A stretch of 64,000 bases of DNA, taken from contig SVGC01000012.1 of the NCBI GenBank assembly GCA_015056495.1, forward strand, positions 46,519 through 110,518, read 5' to 3'. Below, in pieces: positions 16,973-25,842 of this stretch. Each line of letters opens with the position of its first letter. Position 1 is the first letter of the stretch. The position numbers were made by a program, and so were the translations under genes. Below the pieces are notes generated by a model that worked only from the letters and a program-made list of their open reading frames with translations, was not told the origin of the DNA and did no database searches. This DNA is from Butyrivibrio sp. (GTDB lineage Bacteria; Bacillota; Clostridia; Lachnospirales; Lachnospiraceae).

Positions 16973-19261
16973 ATGAGCGGATTTTGTGAAGAGGTATGGC
17001 TCCAAATTTGTAATAAAAAAATAATTATATGTGGAGTTCGTAGACCGAGTCTATTCATGGCGCAAATGCTACATGACATGGGAGGCAGCATAGAGGCGTT
17101 CATCGATGATTGTGATGGGAAATATGGGAATAGTATTAATAATATTAATGTTTTGTCGGTAGAACAGCTTGAGCTATGTAAGAAAGATGCTGTTTTTGCA
17201 TGCTCATATTCCGTTGAGCTGTTTTACGATATGCTGCGAACGGTGGATGTCGATGATATTATAGATTTAAGAGCCTATGTTAGTGGTAATGTTCCTTCTT
17301 TTTTTAGGAAATATGCTTCTTCATATTTGGGGCGTGATTATATAAACGAAAGAGTGATAAATATTCCAATCTTTCCACCACCTAGGACATTTGTGATTGA
17401 ATCAATCATTTATTTAAATGGATGGGCAATTCCTAGTTATGACGATACCCATATTGAGATAGTTCGTGCTGGAAAGGAATGCGGAAGGGCATTTCGTAAA
17501 GAACGATTTGATGTTATTGCCAATTATCCATATCATAATACCAAGCAATGCGGGTATAACTATATTATGGACATGGGCAAAGAAGAGAATGGCAGTATAG
17601 AGGTACTTTTGTATAAAGGCAATGAGTTGCTAAGTAGGAATGTGGTCACATATAGTTATGTTGGCTTTATGATGGCATGGGAACAGCTAAAAGCAGGATT
17701 GGAAGGATTTGCCTTTTTTAAATGGATATTGGCTAGAAGTGAATTAATAAACAGGGTTCTTATAAAAGCTGAAGCTATCGCAAGAGAAAATTATCAGCAA
17801 TTGAGCTGGCGTGATAAGTATACAGTGCTTCAATTGCTTTTCTATGAAGGCTGTCTTGAAAGAGGCGATATTCAACAGTTAAGAATAGTCACAGAAGAAT
17901 TGATGAGGTCAGATCTTTTTCAGGATGAGTACTTTCTGTGGACTATGGATCATTGGAAAATCTATACTATAGCGCCTGAAATTTTTCATGAGGTTTTTCT
18001 TTCTAACGCGGATGAGATATCTCTGACAAACAAAATGCATGCTTATAGAATTATGTATTGCTTGGAATGTACGGATAGCAATGATATTACGGAGTTGTTA
18101 GGGATTGCTGAGCTTGCGATTAATGGAAATGCTGATGAAGACTTTTTCATTAGTTGGATTTCAAAATACTGGAAGCTATATTCAGGCTGTTCTCATGATT
18201 TGAAAGAGTTATGTTTTTGCAATTTTAATAAACTTAAATGCATGAACCAAATGGTGATTTTGAAGGTGCTGAAGTTTTTAGACGTTCTTGGAGAGGATGA
18301 CAAGAGGAGGATATGCGATGTTTTTAATCTTTGGTGGAGAAGCAACAAGAGTGAAGCTAATTCAATTGGAAAAAGATTATATGAAACAGTTGAGGCTTCT
18401 GAATCAATAAAAAAATGGGTATCAGGCTATGAATGTGAACAATTCAAATCAAGTGACGCATTGGTTGACGGCATACTAATCGGTGCGAAAAACGTGTTGT
18501 TTACGGTACTTGCTAATGTTTGTGATGAAACAGAAAGAGTCATTCATTTGTCAGGTGGGGTAACATTTGAATATGATAATTTGTTCGATCTTTCAGTGAT
18601 AATGAAAGAAATACTGATAGATGAAGACTACTATTTTGAAACTAATAAAGAAGCACCATTTATTATCGATGCGGGGGCAAATGTTGGAATGGCAACATAT
18701 TATTTTAAGCAATTATACCCAAATGCAAAAATAATTGCTTTTGAACCAGTGCCTAGATTGTTCGAAATATTAGAGAGAAATATAAAAAGAAATGGATGGA
18801 AAGATGTATTAGCGTTGCCTTTTGCAGTCACAGATACGGATGGTGATGAGGTGATATTTTATGAACAGGATTATGGTTTGTCTGGAAGTCTTGAGAAAAG
18901 AAATATGGAAGGGGTAGAGGCAGACAAAATTCATGAAATCATTGTAAAAACAGCTAAATTAAGTAAATATATTTCTGGTGTTGTCGATTATTTAAAATTA
19001 GATATTGAAGGTAGTGAAACAAAAGTTATTACAGAAATAAGTGATAAACTTGACAATATAAATGCTATGTTTATTGAATTTCACGAGGGAGTTTTGAAAG
19101 GCAACAACTCTATTTCAACTGTTCTCAGTTGTTTGGAACAGCATGGTTTTGTAGTGAATCTAACAAAGTCATATGATAGTGAAAAGAAAACTATCAAAAG
19201 ACCTATGAATTATGTTGGAAATAGAGTATCTGAAGTAATCTGGGCGAAGAGAGCACGTTAA
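16973..19261 (+). CDS. FkbM-family methyltransferase with N-terminal Rossmann-like module
   Basis: 762 residues from ATG 16973, preceded by AGGTGAGG; the ATG at 16958 lies in the previous gene and is less likely. Residues about 12-105 are the recurrent nucleotide-binding-like module (KKIIICGVRRPSLFMAQML). The middle, about 110-540, is mostly helical and unassigned. The C-terminus, about 555-760, is an FkbM methyltransferase with FIIDAGANVGMATYYF (motif I), IAFEPVPRL and LKLDIEGSE near 675. FkbM enzymes O-methylate sugars. The gene starts four bases after the preceding stop, so it is cotranscribed with the triple glycosyltransferase. Confidence 0.83.
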   Translation: MSGFCEEVWLQICNKKIIICGVRRPSLFMAQMLHDMGGSIEAFIDDCDGKYGNSINNINVLSVEQLELCKKDAVFACSYSVELFYDMLRTVDVDDIIDLRAYVSGNVPSFFRKYASSYLGRDYINERVINIPIFPPPRTFVIESIIYLNGWAIPSYDDTHIEIVRAGKECGRAFRKERFDVIANYPYHNTKQCGYNYIMDMGKEENGSIEVLLYKGNELLSRNVVTYSYVGFMMAWEQLKAGLEGFAFFKWILARSELINRVLIKAEAIARENYQQLSWRDKYTVLQLLFYEGCLERGDIQQLRIVTEELMRSDLFQDEYFLWTMDHWKIYTIAPEIFHEVFLSNADEISLTNKMHAYRIMYCLECTDSNDITELLGIAELAINGNADEDFFISWISKYWKLYSGCSHDLKELCFCNFNKLKCMNQMVILKVLKFLDVLGEDDKRRICDVFNLWWRSNKSEANSIGKRLYETVEASESIKKWVSGYECEQFKSSDALVDGILIGAKNVLFTVLANVCDETERVIHLSGGVTFEYDNLFDLSVIMKEILIDEDYYFETNKEAPFIIDAGANVGMATYYFKQLYPNAKIIAFEPVPRLFEILERNIKRNGWKDVLALPFAVTDTDGDEVIFYEQDYGLSGSLEKRNMEGVEADKIHEIIVKTAKLSKYISGVVDYLKLDIEGSETKVITEISDKLDNINAMFIEFHEGVLKGNNSISTVLSCLEQHGFVVNLTKSYDSEKKTIKRPMNYVGNRVSEVIWAKRAR

Positions 19262-19304
19262 AACCACTTTGGATAATAGCATATGTTGTTAGGAGGGTTT
19301 ATCG

Positions 19305-20011
19305 ATGAGAATTAATAATTTGTCTTTTTACGATCGTGAAGGTGATAAGTTGATAGATGCATCCATAGAAGTACAGTACTGTTTTGATTCAAAAAGGACA
19401 ATGATAATTGAAGCTCCAAGTGTGTTGATTCGGGGAGTTAGATTAGCATGTAGAGAATTGGGCGCGTTTTCTTTTATTAATGAGTATTCAACAATTCGTA
19501 ATATAGAAAAGATTGGTAGGTATTTTACTGTTGGTCCTAATGCATACGTTGACTTGTAAGATCATCCAATAAATACTATTTCATCATCTTCTTTCTTTTT
19601 TTCAGGAAGCAATGGGATTTATTTCTAAATATGTAGACTATTCAGATTTTTATAAGTATTCGGATATTGGTTTGGATAAGCTATATGGAAATATAGGAAA
19701 TGATGTATGGATAGGGGCTAGTGCAAAAGTATTAAAGGGGGTTAGCATCGGTGATGGAGCTGTTATTGCTGCAGGAGCAGTTGTTACAAAAGATGTGATG
19801 CCATATTCAATTGTCGGGGGGTGCCGGCAAGGTAATAAAACACAGATTTGATGAAGAGATAATTGAAAAGTTACTTTATCTCCAGCAGTGGGATTATAAT
19901 CCTGAAGCATTAGCAGGAATGGATTTGACAGATATTACCATGGATAATTTGATAAAGATCGAAAAGCATCTGTCTTCTTTCAAGAAGAGTTACAACCCTC
20001 CTTCTTATTAA
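19305..20011 (+). pseudogene. Decayed hexapeptide-repeat acetyltransferase (CatB/Vat-like)
   Basis: Pieces of one protein are spread over three frames. 19305-19559 ends at a TAA where the family has [17 protein letters not shown] and SFFFSGSNG follow that TAA in frame. The frame then shifts, and 19612-19851 carries the hexapeptide part [17 protein letters not shown] and [17 protein letters not shown] second shift near 19820-19835 leads to [21 protein letters not shown]. At least one stop and two shifts are needed. A good AGGAGG ribosome site remains before 19305. It was an acetyl-CoA-dependent O- or N-acetyltransferase for sugars. Confidence 0.82.
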
Positions 20012-20430
20012 ATCCTATCAGCGAACGGGTAGAGATATTGGAAAACCAATAGATTGCTTTATGTTTTTGGATAAAGTTGAAGCGATGCCTGCTATTGTAC
20101 TTCCAATTGAGGGCATTTCAATTACTGCCATAGCAAATGATTATAAATATAAAGATGTGTTTGCAAGGCAGATTGAAGGATTAATGCGTAGGAAAGATGT
20201 TATGATTGGCATTAGTACTAGTGGTAATTCTGAAAATGTTTATAGGGCAATTAAAATGCAAAAGAACTGGGAGGCACTATTTAGCACTATTAGGACGTTC
20301 ATGAGAAAAAACTAAAGATATTGTAGATGTGTTAATTGTTGTTCTTTCTGATTGTACTGCAAAAATACAAGAAAGTCACATTTTCATAGGGCATATTTTG
20401 TGTGATATTGCAGAAGATAAACTTTTTTAA
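20012..20430 (+). pseudogene. Fragment of a GmhA-like SIS isomerase
   Basis: GKPIDCFMFLDKVEAMPAI, ITAIANDYKYKDVFARQIEG and GISTSGNSENVYRAI are clear SIS/GmhA segments in the frame of 20061. The continuation EKTKDIVDVLIVVLSDC and AKIQESHIFIGHILCDIAED is in another frame (20306-20430), after an in-frame TGA at 20303. The N-terminal phospho-sugar loop is missing. This is a truncated, frameshifted relic of a sedoheptulose-phosphate isomerase gene, separate from the intact SIS gene at 9250. Confidence 0.82.
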
Positions 20431-20498
20431 GTAGATTATTGAGGAAAGAGAAATAATATTGATTACATAAAAATTCGAGTATGTGAAGCGAACAGGGA

Positions 20499-22679
20499 GT
20501 GAATTACTTCGATATGATTTCGATACCATGGAAGAATCGCCTCTTAGGAGAATCTAGAAATATAGTAATATGGGGGACTGGAAATAAGGCGGGAGTTATT
20601 TCTGATGTTCTTGATGTCCATAATTCAAATACTTATAACGTGAGATTCTACGTGGACAGTAATAAGCAGGGTATGTATAGAAAATTGCGTATCGTTTCTC
20701 CTGAAAGTATTGATAATTGGAAAAGCATTTTTTGTATTATAGGATTAAATAACGGAAGAGGGGAAGTGGAAGAATACCTTCAAAAAAGGGGGTTATGTGA
20801 AGGGGAAGATTATATCCATTGGCAAGAGATTGACAGAAAAGTTATACTAGGAATTTCCGCATTATATCATGACTCTGCAGCAGCTTTGATAATGAATGAT
20901 GATATAATCGCGGCTGCTCAAGAAGAACGCTTTACAAGAAAAAAACATGATCCTAGTTTTCCACGAAACGCAATTATGTATTGTATGCGAGAAGCCAATC
21001 TTACTTTCTCAGATTTGGATGCAGTTGTATATTATGATAATCCGTTATTGACAGCAGATAGAGTTATACAGAATATTCAGGTTGTTAAGGAAAACGAGAA
21101 GAATCTATCCGATAAGTATCTAAAGATGTTGTTCACAGATAAGCTTTGGATTCATAGAAAAATTCAATTAGTTTCTAATGGAAGAATACCAGCGTCCAAG
21201 ATTTATGTTAATGAACATCATATTTCACATGCTGCTTCGGCATTTTATGCATCACCATTTATGGAAGCTGCGGTTATTACTTTGGATGGCGTTGGAGAAT
21301 GGGGCACGACTACGATTGGATATGGGAAAGACAATGAGCTCAAATTAATTAAACAGATAGATTATCCGCATTCGCTAGGTTTGCTGTATAGTGCCTTTAC
21401 ATATTTTTGTGGGTTTAAAGTTAATTCAGGGGAATATAAGCTTATGGGGCTTAGTCCTTATGGGATTCCAATCTATTATGAGAAAATTAAGCAGAAACTC
21501 ATAAATATATATGATGATGGAAGTTATAAGCTTAATTTAAAATATTTTGACTTCTATTTGGGCGGTAATATGACAAACAATTTATTCGAGAAATTGTTTG
21601 ATGGTCCAGCTAGGAGTCCGGAAACAGATATAACCAGAAGAGAAGCAAATTTAGCAGCATCAATTCAGAAAATCACAGAAGAAATAATTATTAAAACGGC
21701 AAGATATGCACGAAATATTACTGGCGCAAAGTATCTTTGTTTGGCGGGTGGTATAGCGCTTAATTGTGTTGCAAATGGAAAATTATTGAAGGAAAAAATA
21801 TTTGATGATATATGGATTCAGCCTGCTGCAGGTGATGCAGGCGGAGCAATCGGAGCTGCATACTATTTATACTATCATAGTTGGGGGAGAATGAGGAGAT
21901 TTCATCCTGAAGATAGGATGTGTGGGGCTTATTTAGGGCCAGAGTATTCTGATGAAGAGATCACATGTTTTCTTTCGAATCATGGATATATATTTGATTC
22001 TTATGTTGGTAAAGACGGCTTTTATGATAAGGTGGCGGAACTACTGGCGGATGGTAAAGTAATCGGGTTGTTTCAGGGAAGAATGGAGTTTGGCCCCAGA
22101 GCGCTAGGAAATCGTAGTATTATTGCAGATGCTAGAAACGAAGATATGCAGACGAAGCTTAATTTGAAAATCAAGTATCGAGAATCATTTAGACCATTTG
22201 CACCATCTGTAATTGAAGATAAATGCGAAGATTATTTTGACTTACATGTTTCTAGCCCATATATGTTAGTAGTGGCAGATGTTCAGGAAAGATTAAGAGA
22301 AGATGCGAATATTTTACAGGATGAGCAAGAAGGCAACAAGATTGATTTATTAGAGATAGTTAGAAAGAAGAGATCTGCTATTCCTGCTGTTACACATATA
22401 GACTATAGTGCACGCATTCAAACAGTCAATGAAAAACAGAACAAGGACTACTATAGGATATTAAAGGCATTTGAGAGAAAAACAGGATGTGGCTGTATTG
22501 TGAACACCTCATTCAATGTGCGAGGGGAACCAATAGTATGTTCTCCTGATGATGCGTATAGGTGTTTTATGCGTACTGATATGGACGTGCTAGTTCTTAA
22601 CAAGTGCATCTTATATAAGGAAGCTCAGGAAAACTTTATAGAAGATGATGATTGGAGAGATAAGTATGAACTCGATTGA
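20499..22679 (+). CDS. NodU/CmcH/TobZ-family carbamoyltransferase with N-terminal Rossmann-like module
   Basis: 726 residues from GTG 20499; ATG 20514 is an alternative with a long spacing to AGGGAG. The N-terminal module (about 18-112) starts RNIVIWGTGNKAGVISDVL. The carbamoyltransferase follows. ILGISALYHDSAAAL is near 124. NEHHISHAASAFYASPF near 237 is the metal-His site. LAGGIALNCVANGKLL is near 414. The YrdC-like part includes GRMEFGPRALGNRSI near 527. The family makes carbamoyl adenylate from carbamoyl phosphate and ATP and carbamoylates a sugar hydroxyl. The next gene overlaps its end, marking an operon with the SGNH gene. Confidence 0.88.
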   Translation: MNYFDMISIPWKNRLLGESRNIVIWGTGNKAGVISDVLDVHNSNTYNVRFYVDSNKQGMYRKLRIVSPESIDNWKSIFCIIGLNNGRGEVEEYLQKRGLCEGEDYIHWQEIDRKVILGISALYHDSAAALIMNDDIIAAAQEERFTRKKHDPSFPRNAIMYCMREANLTFSDLDAVVYYDNPLLTADRVIQNIQVVKENEKNLSDKYLKMLFTDKLWIHRKIQLVSNGRIPASKIYVNEHHISHAASAFYASPFMEAAVITLDGVGEWGTTTIGYGKDNELKLIKQIDYPHSLGLLYSAFTYFCGFKVNSGEYKLMGLSPYGIPIYYEKIKQKLINIYDDGSYKLNLKYFDFYLGGNMTNNLFEKLFDGPARSPETDITRREANLAASIQKITEEIIIKTARYARNITGAKYLCLAGGIALNCVANGKLLKEKIFDDIWIQPAAGDAGGAIGAAYYLYYHSWGRMRRFHPEDRMCGAYLGPEYSDEEITCFLSNHGYIFDSYVGKDGFYDKVAELLADGKVIGLFQGRMEFGPRALGNRSIIADARNEDMQTKLNLKIKYRESFRPFAPSVIEDKCEDYFDLHVSSPYMLVVADVQERLREDANILQDEQEGNKIDLLEIVRKKRSAIPAVTHIDYSARIQTVNEKQNKDYYRILKAFERKTGCGCIVNTSFNVRGEPIVCSPDDAYRCFMRTDMDVLVLNKCILYKEAQENFIEDDDWRDKYELD

Positions 22680-22980
22680 TAGATATATCGAATTATATAA
22701 GACATACCTTTATTCAAAAGATCATCAGGAATTCAAAGATGAGGATAAAGGAACAATGTGGAAGGACTATTCTGATTCCAGACACTTATTACCGGTTACA
22801 TTACATTATTCTTTTTTTAGTATTGAAGAATGGCAAAAAATTATTAAAGAGCTATGGCCAGAAAAAGAGGAGTATTATTATAGACTTTTTATCTCAAGTG
22901 TTATGAGCCAATACGATTTGCAAATGGCAGAAAAAGAAGTAACCGAAAATGTTATTCCTGATTACATATATAATTTTTGA
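22666..22980 (+). CDS. Small hypothetical protein in the carbamoyltransferase operon
   Basis: 104 residues from ATG 22666, with GGAGAG seven bases upstream. The upstream in-frame ATGs at 22645 and 22648 are rejected. It overlaps the end of the carbamoyltransferase gene by 14 bases and ends just before the SGNH gene. The protein is acidic and rich in Tyr, Lys and Glu, with no membrane segment or signal peptide and no motif I recognise. It could be a carrier-like or adaptor protein for the modifying enzymes around it. Confidence 0.7.
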   Translation: MNSIDRYIELYKTYLYSKDHQEFKDEDKGTMWKDYSDSRHLLPVTLHYSFFSIEEWQKIIKELWPEKEEYYYRLFISSVMSQYDLQMAEKEVTENVIPDYIYNF

Positions 22981-22986
22981 GGGATT

Positions 22987-24150
22987 ATGAAAATATTACT
23001 TGAAAGAGATATTAGGGAACTTGTAAAGCATAAAGATAAAAAAATTGTACTATATGGAGCAGAAAAGCTTACTGTTGAAGTGTTTCACAAACTGAAATGC
23101 TTAGATTTGGAAGTGAGTTATGTTGTCGACAATTTTGATGATTTAGATGATGGGGCTGTTAGTCTTATTCATAGCATTGGATTAGAGTTAAGAGATATCT
23201 ATGAGTTATATTTAGAAAAAGAGGACTGTTTCATATTGATTTTGAGAAATGATTATGAGAAGTGCTCAAAAAAACTAGAAAGTATGGGATTTAAAAATCT
23301 TATTGACTTTAATCGATTCTTTAATGCTGCAGGATATATAAGAAACCATAGGTTTAGGTTGGATTCTTTGATAGGATATGGTCTTCCTGCTGAAGGCTGT
23401 GATAAAAATGGACTAAAGATATTTGGGAGCACTGACAGTGCAAGGCGAGTTATTGCAATATTGGGAGGATCAACGTCAGATCCATGTGTTTATGAATGGA
23501 AAAGCTGGGGAGAGTGTTTTTATAATAATTATTTGTCTAAAGATAATACTGCGCTTGTTATAGGCGCTACTGCAGGATATTCTTCATCTGAAGAACTGTT
23601 AAAACTCATAAGAGATGTATTGCCGCTTAATCCATATTTAGTTATTAGTTATAGCTCTGTAAATGATAATGATACCTTGATCCCATATGAGAATTCGTAC
23701 AAGCGTAAATTATTTAAAAAGATTTCAGCCATGAGGATGGAAGACCCTTATGGCAATAGTGGAGTAGAAGAATATATCGCTGGAGTTCAACGTAAAAGTG
23801 TTAAGGGGAGTGAAAAGTGGTTAACAAACCAACGCATAATGAATGCTGTATGTAGAGAATTTGGAATAAGATTTGTATGTATCTTACAGCCAAATCTCAT
23901 AACAAAACAGAAAGAAAAAAAGGATGAAGAAATACTTTTCTATGTTCAGAATCAAATAAAAAACCAAAGAGAAAAGTTCAGTAGTGAAATAGGCGACTGT
24001 GTTGGTGATTTCGACTTTATTGAGAATGGGATTCGGTGGCTTGATGGTGAAGATGGATTATTTTATGATTACTGTCACTTGAATGAAAAAGGCAATATGA
24101 TTATTTCTGATAAAATATATGATTGCTTAAAAAGGAGAAAACTATTGTAA
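22987..24150 (+). CDS. SGNH/GDSL hydrolase-like protein with N-terminal Rossmann-like module
   Basis: 387 residues; SD GAGGG just before ATG. Residues 1-105 carry the recurrent module (KKIVLYGAEKLTVEVF). The SGNH part begins with ILGGSTSD near 156 (block I Ser in G-G-S-T). It includes LVISYSSVNDND near 218 (the Asn block) and DYCHLNEKGN near 361, the C-terminal D-x-x-H dyad. Such proteins are sugar O-acyl esterases or acyltransferases. No signal peptide is seen, so it probably acts in the cytoplasm on a glycan precursor. The stop overlaps the next start (TAATG). Confidence 0.78.
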   Translation: MKILLERDIRELVKHKDKKIVLYGAEKLTVEVFHKLKCLDLEVSYVVDNFDDLDDGAVSLIHSIGLELRDIYELYLEKEDCFILILRNDYEKCSKKLESMGFKNLIDFNRFFNAAGYIRNHRFRLDSLIGYGLPAEGCDKNGLKIFGSTDSARRVIAILGGSTSDPCVYEWKSWGECFYNNYLSKDNTALVIGATAGYSSSEELLKLIRDVLPLNPYLVISYSSVNDNDTLIPYENSYKRKLFKKISAMRMEDPYGNSGVEEYIAGVQRKSVKGSEKWLTNQRIMNAVCREFGIRFVCILQPNLITKQKEKKDEEILFYVQNQIKNQREKFSSEIGDCVGDFDFIENGIRWLDGEDGLFYDYCHLNEKGNMIISDKIYDCLKRRKLL

Positions 24151-24488
24151 TGAATTACCTTTTTTCAGTAAATGAAAAGCTTAATAGATTTAAAAATATC
24201 GTAATCTATGGCACAGGAGATGAACAGAAGCATCTATTCATGGCACTATTGCAACAGAATATACCAATTTACGCTTTTTGTGCAAAAAGGGGACAAAGTA
24301 TTGGGGCTTCGGAACTCTTTGGAAAGAAAGTGATTTCGCTTGAAGATTTACAAGCGCTAGAGAGTTTAGCGGTAGTATTGTGGGGAGCACATTCTTATGA
24401 TGATTTAGATGTTTTAAATGCAGCTGGAGTAGAAAATATTTTTGTAGAAAATATAAGCTTGGAGAATATCGGGATAGCATTTGAATAA
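24150..24488 (+). CDS. Stand-alone Rossmann-like module protein
   Basis: 112 residues. The ATG at 24150 shares a base with the preceding stop; AAGGAG lies 13 bases upstream. The entire protein is the recurrent module: FKNIVIYGTGDEQKHLF near 12, a central KKVISLEDLQAL and a C-terminal AGVENIFVENISL. It starts MNYLF, much like the N-terminus of the carbamoyltransferase protein (MNYFD). No catalytic domain is attached, so it may act in trans, for example as a subunit or docking partner. The function is unknown. Confidence 0.7.
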   Translation: MNYLFSVNEKLNRFKNIVIYGTGDEQKHLFMALLQQNIPIYAFCAKRGQSIGASELFGKKVISLEDLQALESLAVVLWGAHSYDDLDVLNAAGVENIFVENISLENIGIAFE

Positions 24489-24506
24489 TATTTGAGGAAT
24501 TAGAGT

Positions 24507-25640
24507 ATGATCGAAAAATTGAGGATTCCATATAGTTGCATTAGTTGTGAGAATGAAAAAGTACTGTTTATATCTTTTGAAGATGGTGGAATTTATTCTG
24601 TGAATCCTATTACCGGAGAGATAATATTGGCCGCAGATTTTGGCAAGGACTTAGCCATACCTGAACAGTTTGCCGGCATTTTTCATGTTGAAGATAGAAT
24701 ACTGCTATTGCCCAGAAAAGGAAATGTAGCGTTGTTACTCTCCGACAAATTGGAACTTATAAAGGAAATTGTATTCCCAGACTATTGTATGAATGATGAA
24801 ATGGAAAAGGGACCATTGTTCTTTACTGCAATTTATAAAAATGGTTACATTTATTTCTTTGGATATGCATTCAAAGGGATTCTTAAATATACGATTGATG
24901 AAGATGAGTTTTATTGTATCGATTTGTTGATAGATAATAATGAGATCGTATTTAGTGAATTAGATGGATTTTTTCATTTGAGTTACTATTCTGATTCTGA
25001 AACAGTCATTTTTCCGTTTACGAATGCCAATGCTGTGCTTAAATTTGATTTTAGTGCAGATACATATACAGTGTATAAAGTGGGTGATGAGGGTAATAGA
25101 TATATATCTATATCAAAGAATAAAAACTATTATTTTCTGATTCCTAGAGATGCGAGTTGTAAAGGTATAGTTAGGTGGAACGAAGATGATGGTAGTTTTG
25201 AAGAATATTCGGACTACCCTACTAATTTTGCATATCATCCATTTAGCTTTCTTAATTCATTTACAGTTGGAGATAAAGTGCTTGTGCTATCGCATTGCGG
25301 TAATATGAATATTGAGGTTTCACTTGATGGTGGTATGAGGCAAATAGATGATTTATATGATACTGAAGGCATAAAAAGCACAAAGTATGGCGCACACTAT
25401 TTTAATGGTAACGAAGTGGTTTTTCTTACTGCAATAGGCTTGCTATATTGGAATATTAAAGATAGTACATTTAAATTTGTTCCGTATGTTTTTAGCGATG
25501 AGATAGTCAGGATTACTGAGGAGCGGAAAGAGAAAAGAGAATTATTAAATAAGTTTAGTTTTTACGAAAAAAGAGCTGTTATTGGTGAAAATGCTATATA
25601 TGATTTGAAGTCATTTGTTAAATATGTTGAGATGATCTAG
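24507..25640 (+). CDS. Beta-propeller-like protein of unknown function
   Basis: 377 residues. Repeated strands of the type KVLFISFEDGGIYSVNPITG and VLKFDFSADTYTVY suggest a six- to seven-blade propeller (about 1-330) followed by a helical tail (about 335-377). By eye it resembles the C-terminal 400 residues of the CDP-glycerol transferase-like protein at 47735. No signal peptide is present, so it is probably cytoplasmic. It may recognise a glycan or hold together enzymes of the pathway; this is inference. It sits 18 bases after the stand-alone module gene, in the same operon. Confidence 0.7.
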   Translation: MIEKLRIPYSCISCENEKVLFISFEDGGIYSVNPITGEIILAADFGKDLAIPEQFAGIFHVEDRILLLPRKGNVALLLSDKLELIKEIVFPDYCMNDEMEKGPLFFTAIYKNGYIYFFGYAFKGILKYTIDEDEFYCIDLLIDNNEIVFSELDGFFHLSYYSDSETVIFPFTNANAVLKFDFSADTYTVYKVGDEGNRYISISKNKNYYFLIPRDASCKGIVRWNEDDGSFEEYSDYPTNFAYHPFSFLNSFTVGDKVLVLSHCGNMNIEVSLDGGMRQIDDLYDTEGIKSTKYGAHYFNGNEVVFLTAIGLLYWNIKDSTFKFVPYVFSDEIVRITEERKEKRELLNKFSFYEKRAVIGENAIYDLKSFVKYVEMI

Positions 25641-25842
25641 TGGTTAATACTGCATATGAAAGCGGATTTATTAGAAAACCCAAATTCCAAATAAAATCTT
25701 TCTACATGGAGATGAGTAAGTATATATATGACAGGTTTAGAAAGATATGTTTAAAATCGATGATTCTTCAAAAAATATTGGGAGCGATATGTATATAGGG
25801 CAAAATGAAATAAGAGAATAGAAATACGAAGGTGGGAAATAG

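Noticed and set aside
25641..25842. Possible small ORF with MEMSKYIYDRF
   Set aside because: Only about 30 codons, no family resemblance and no good ribosome site; treated as spacer or remnant.
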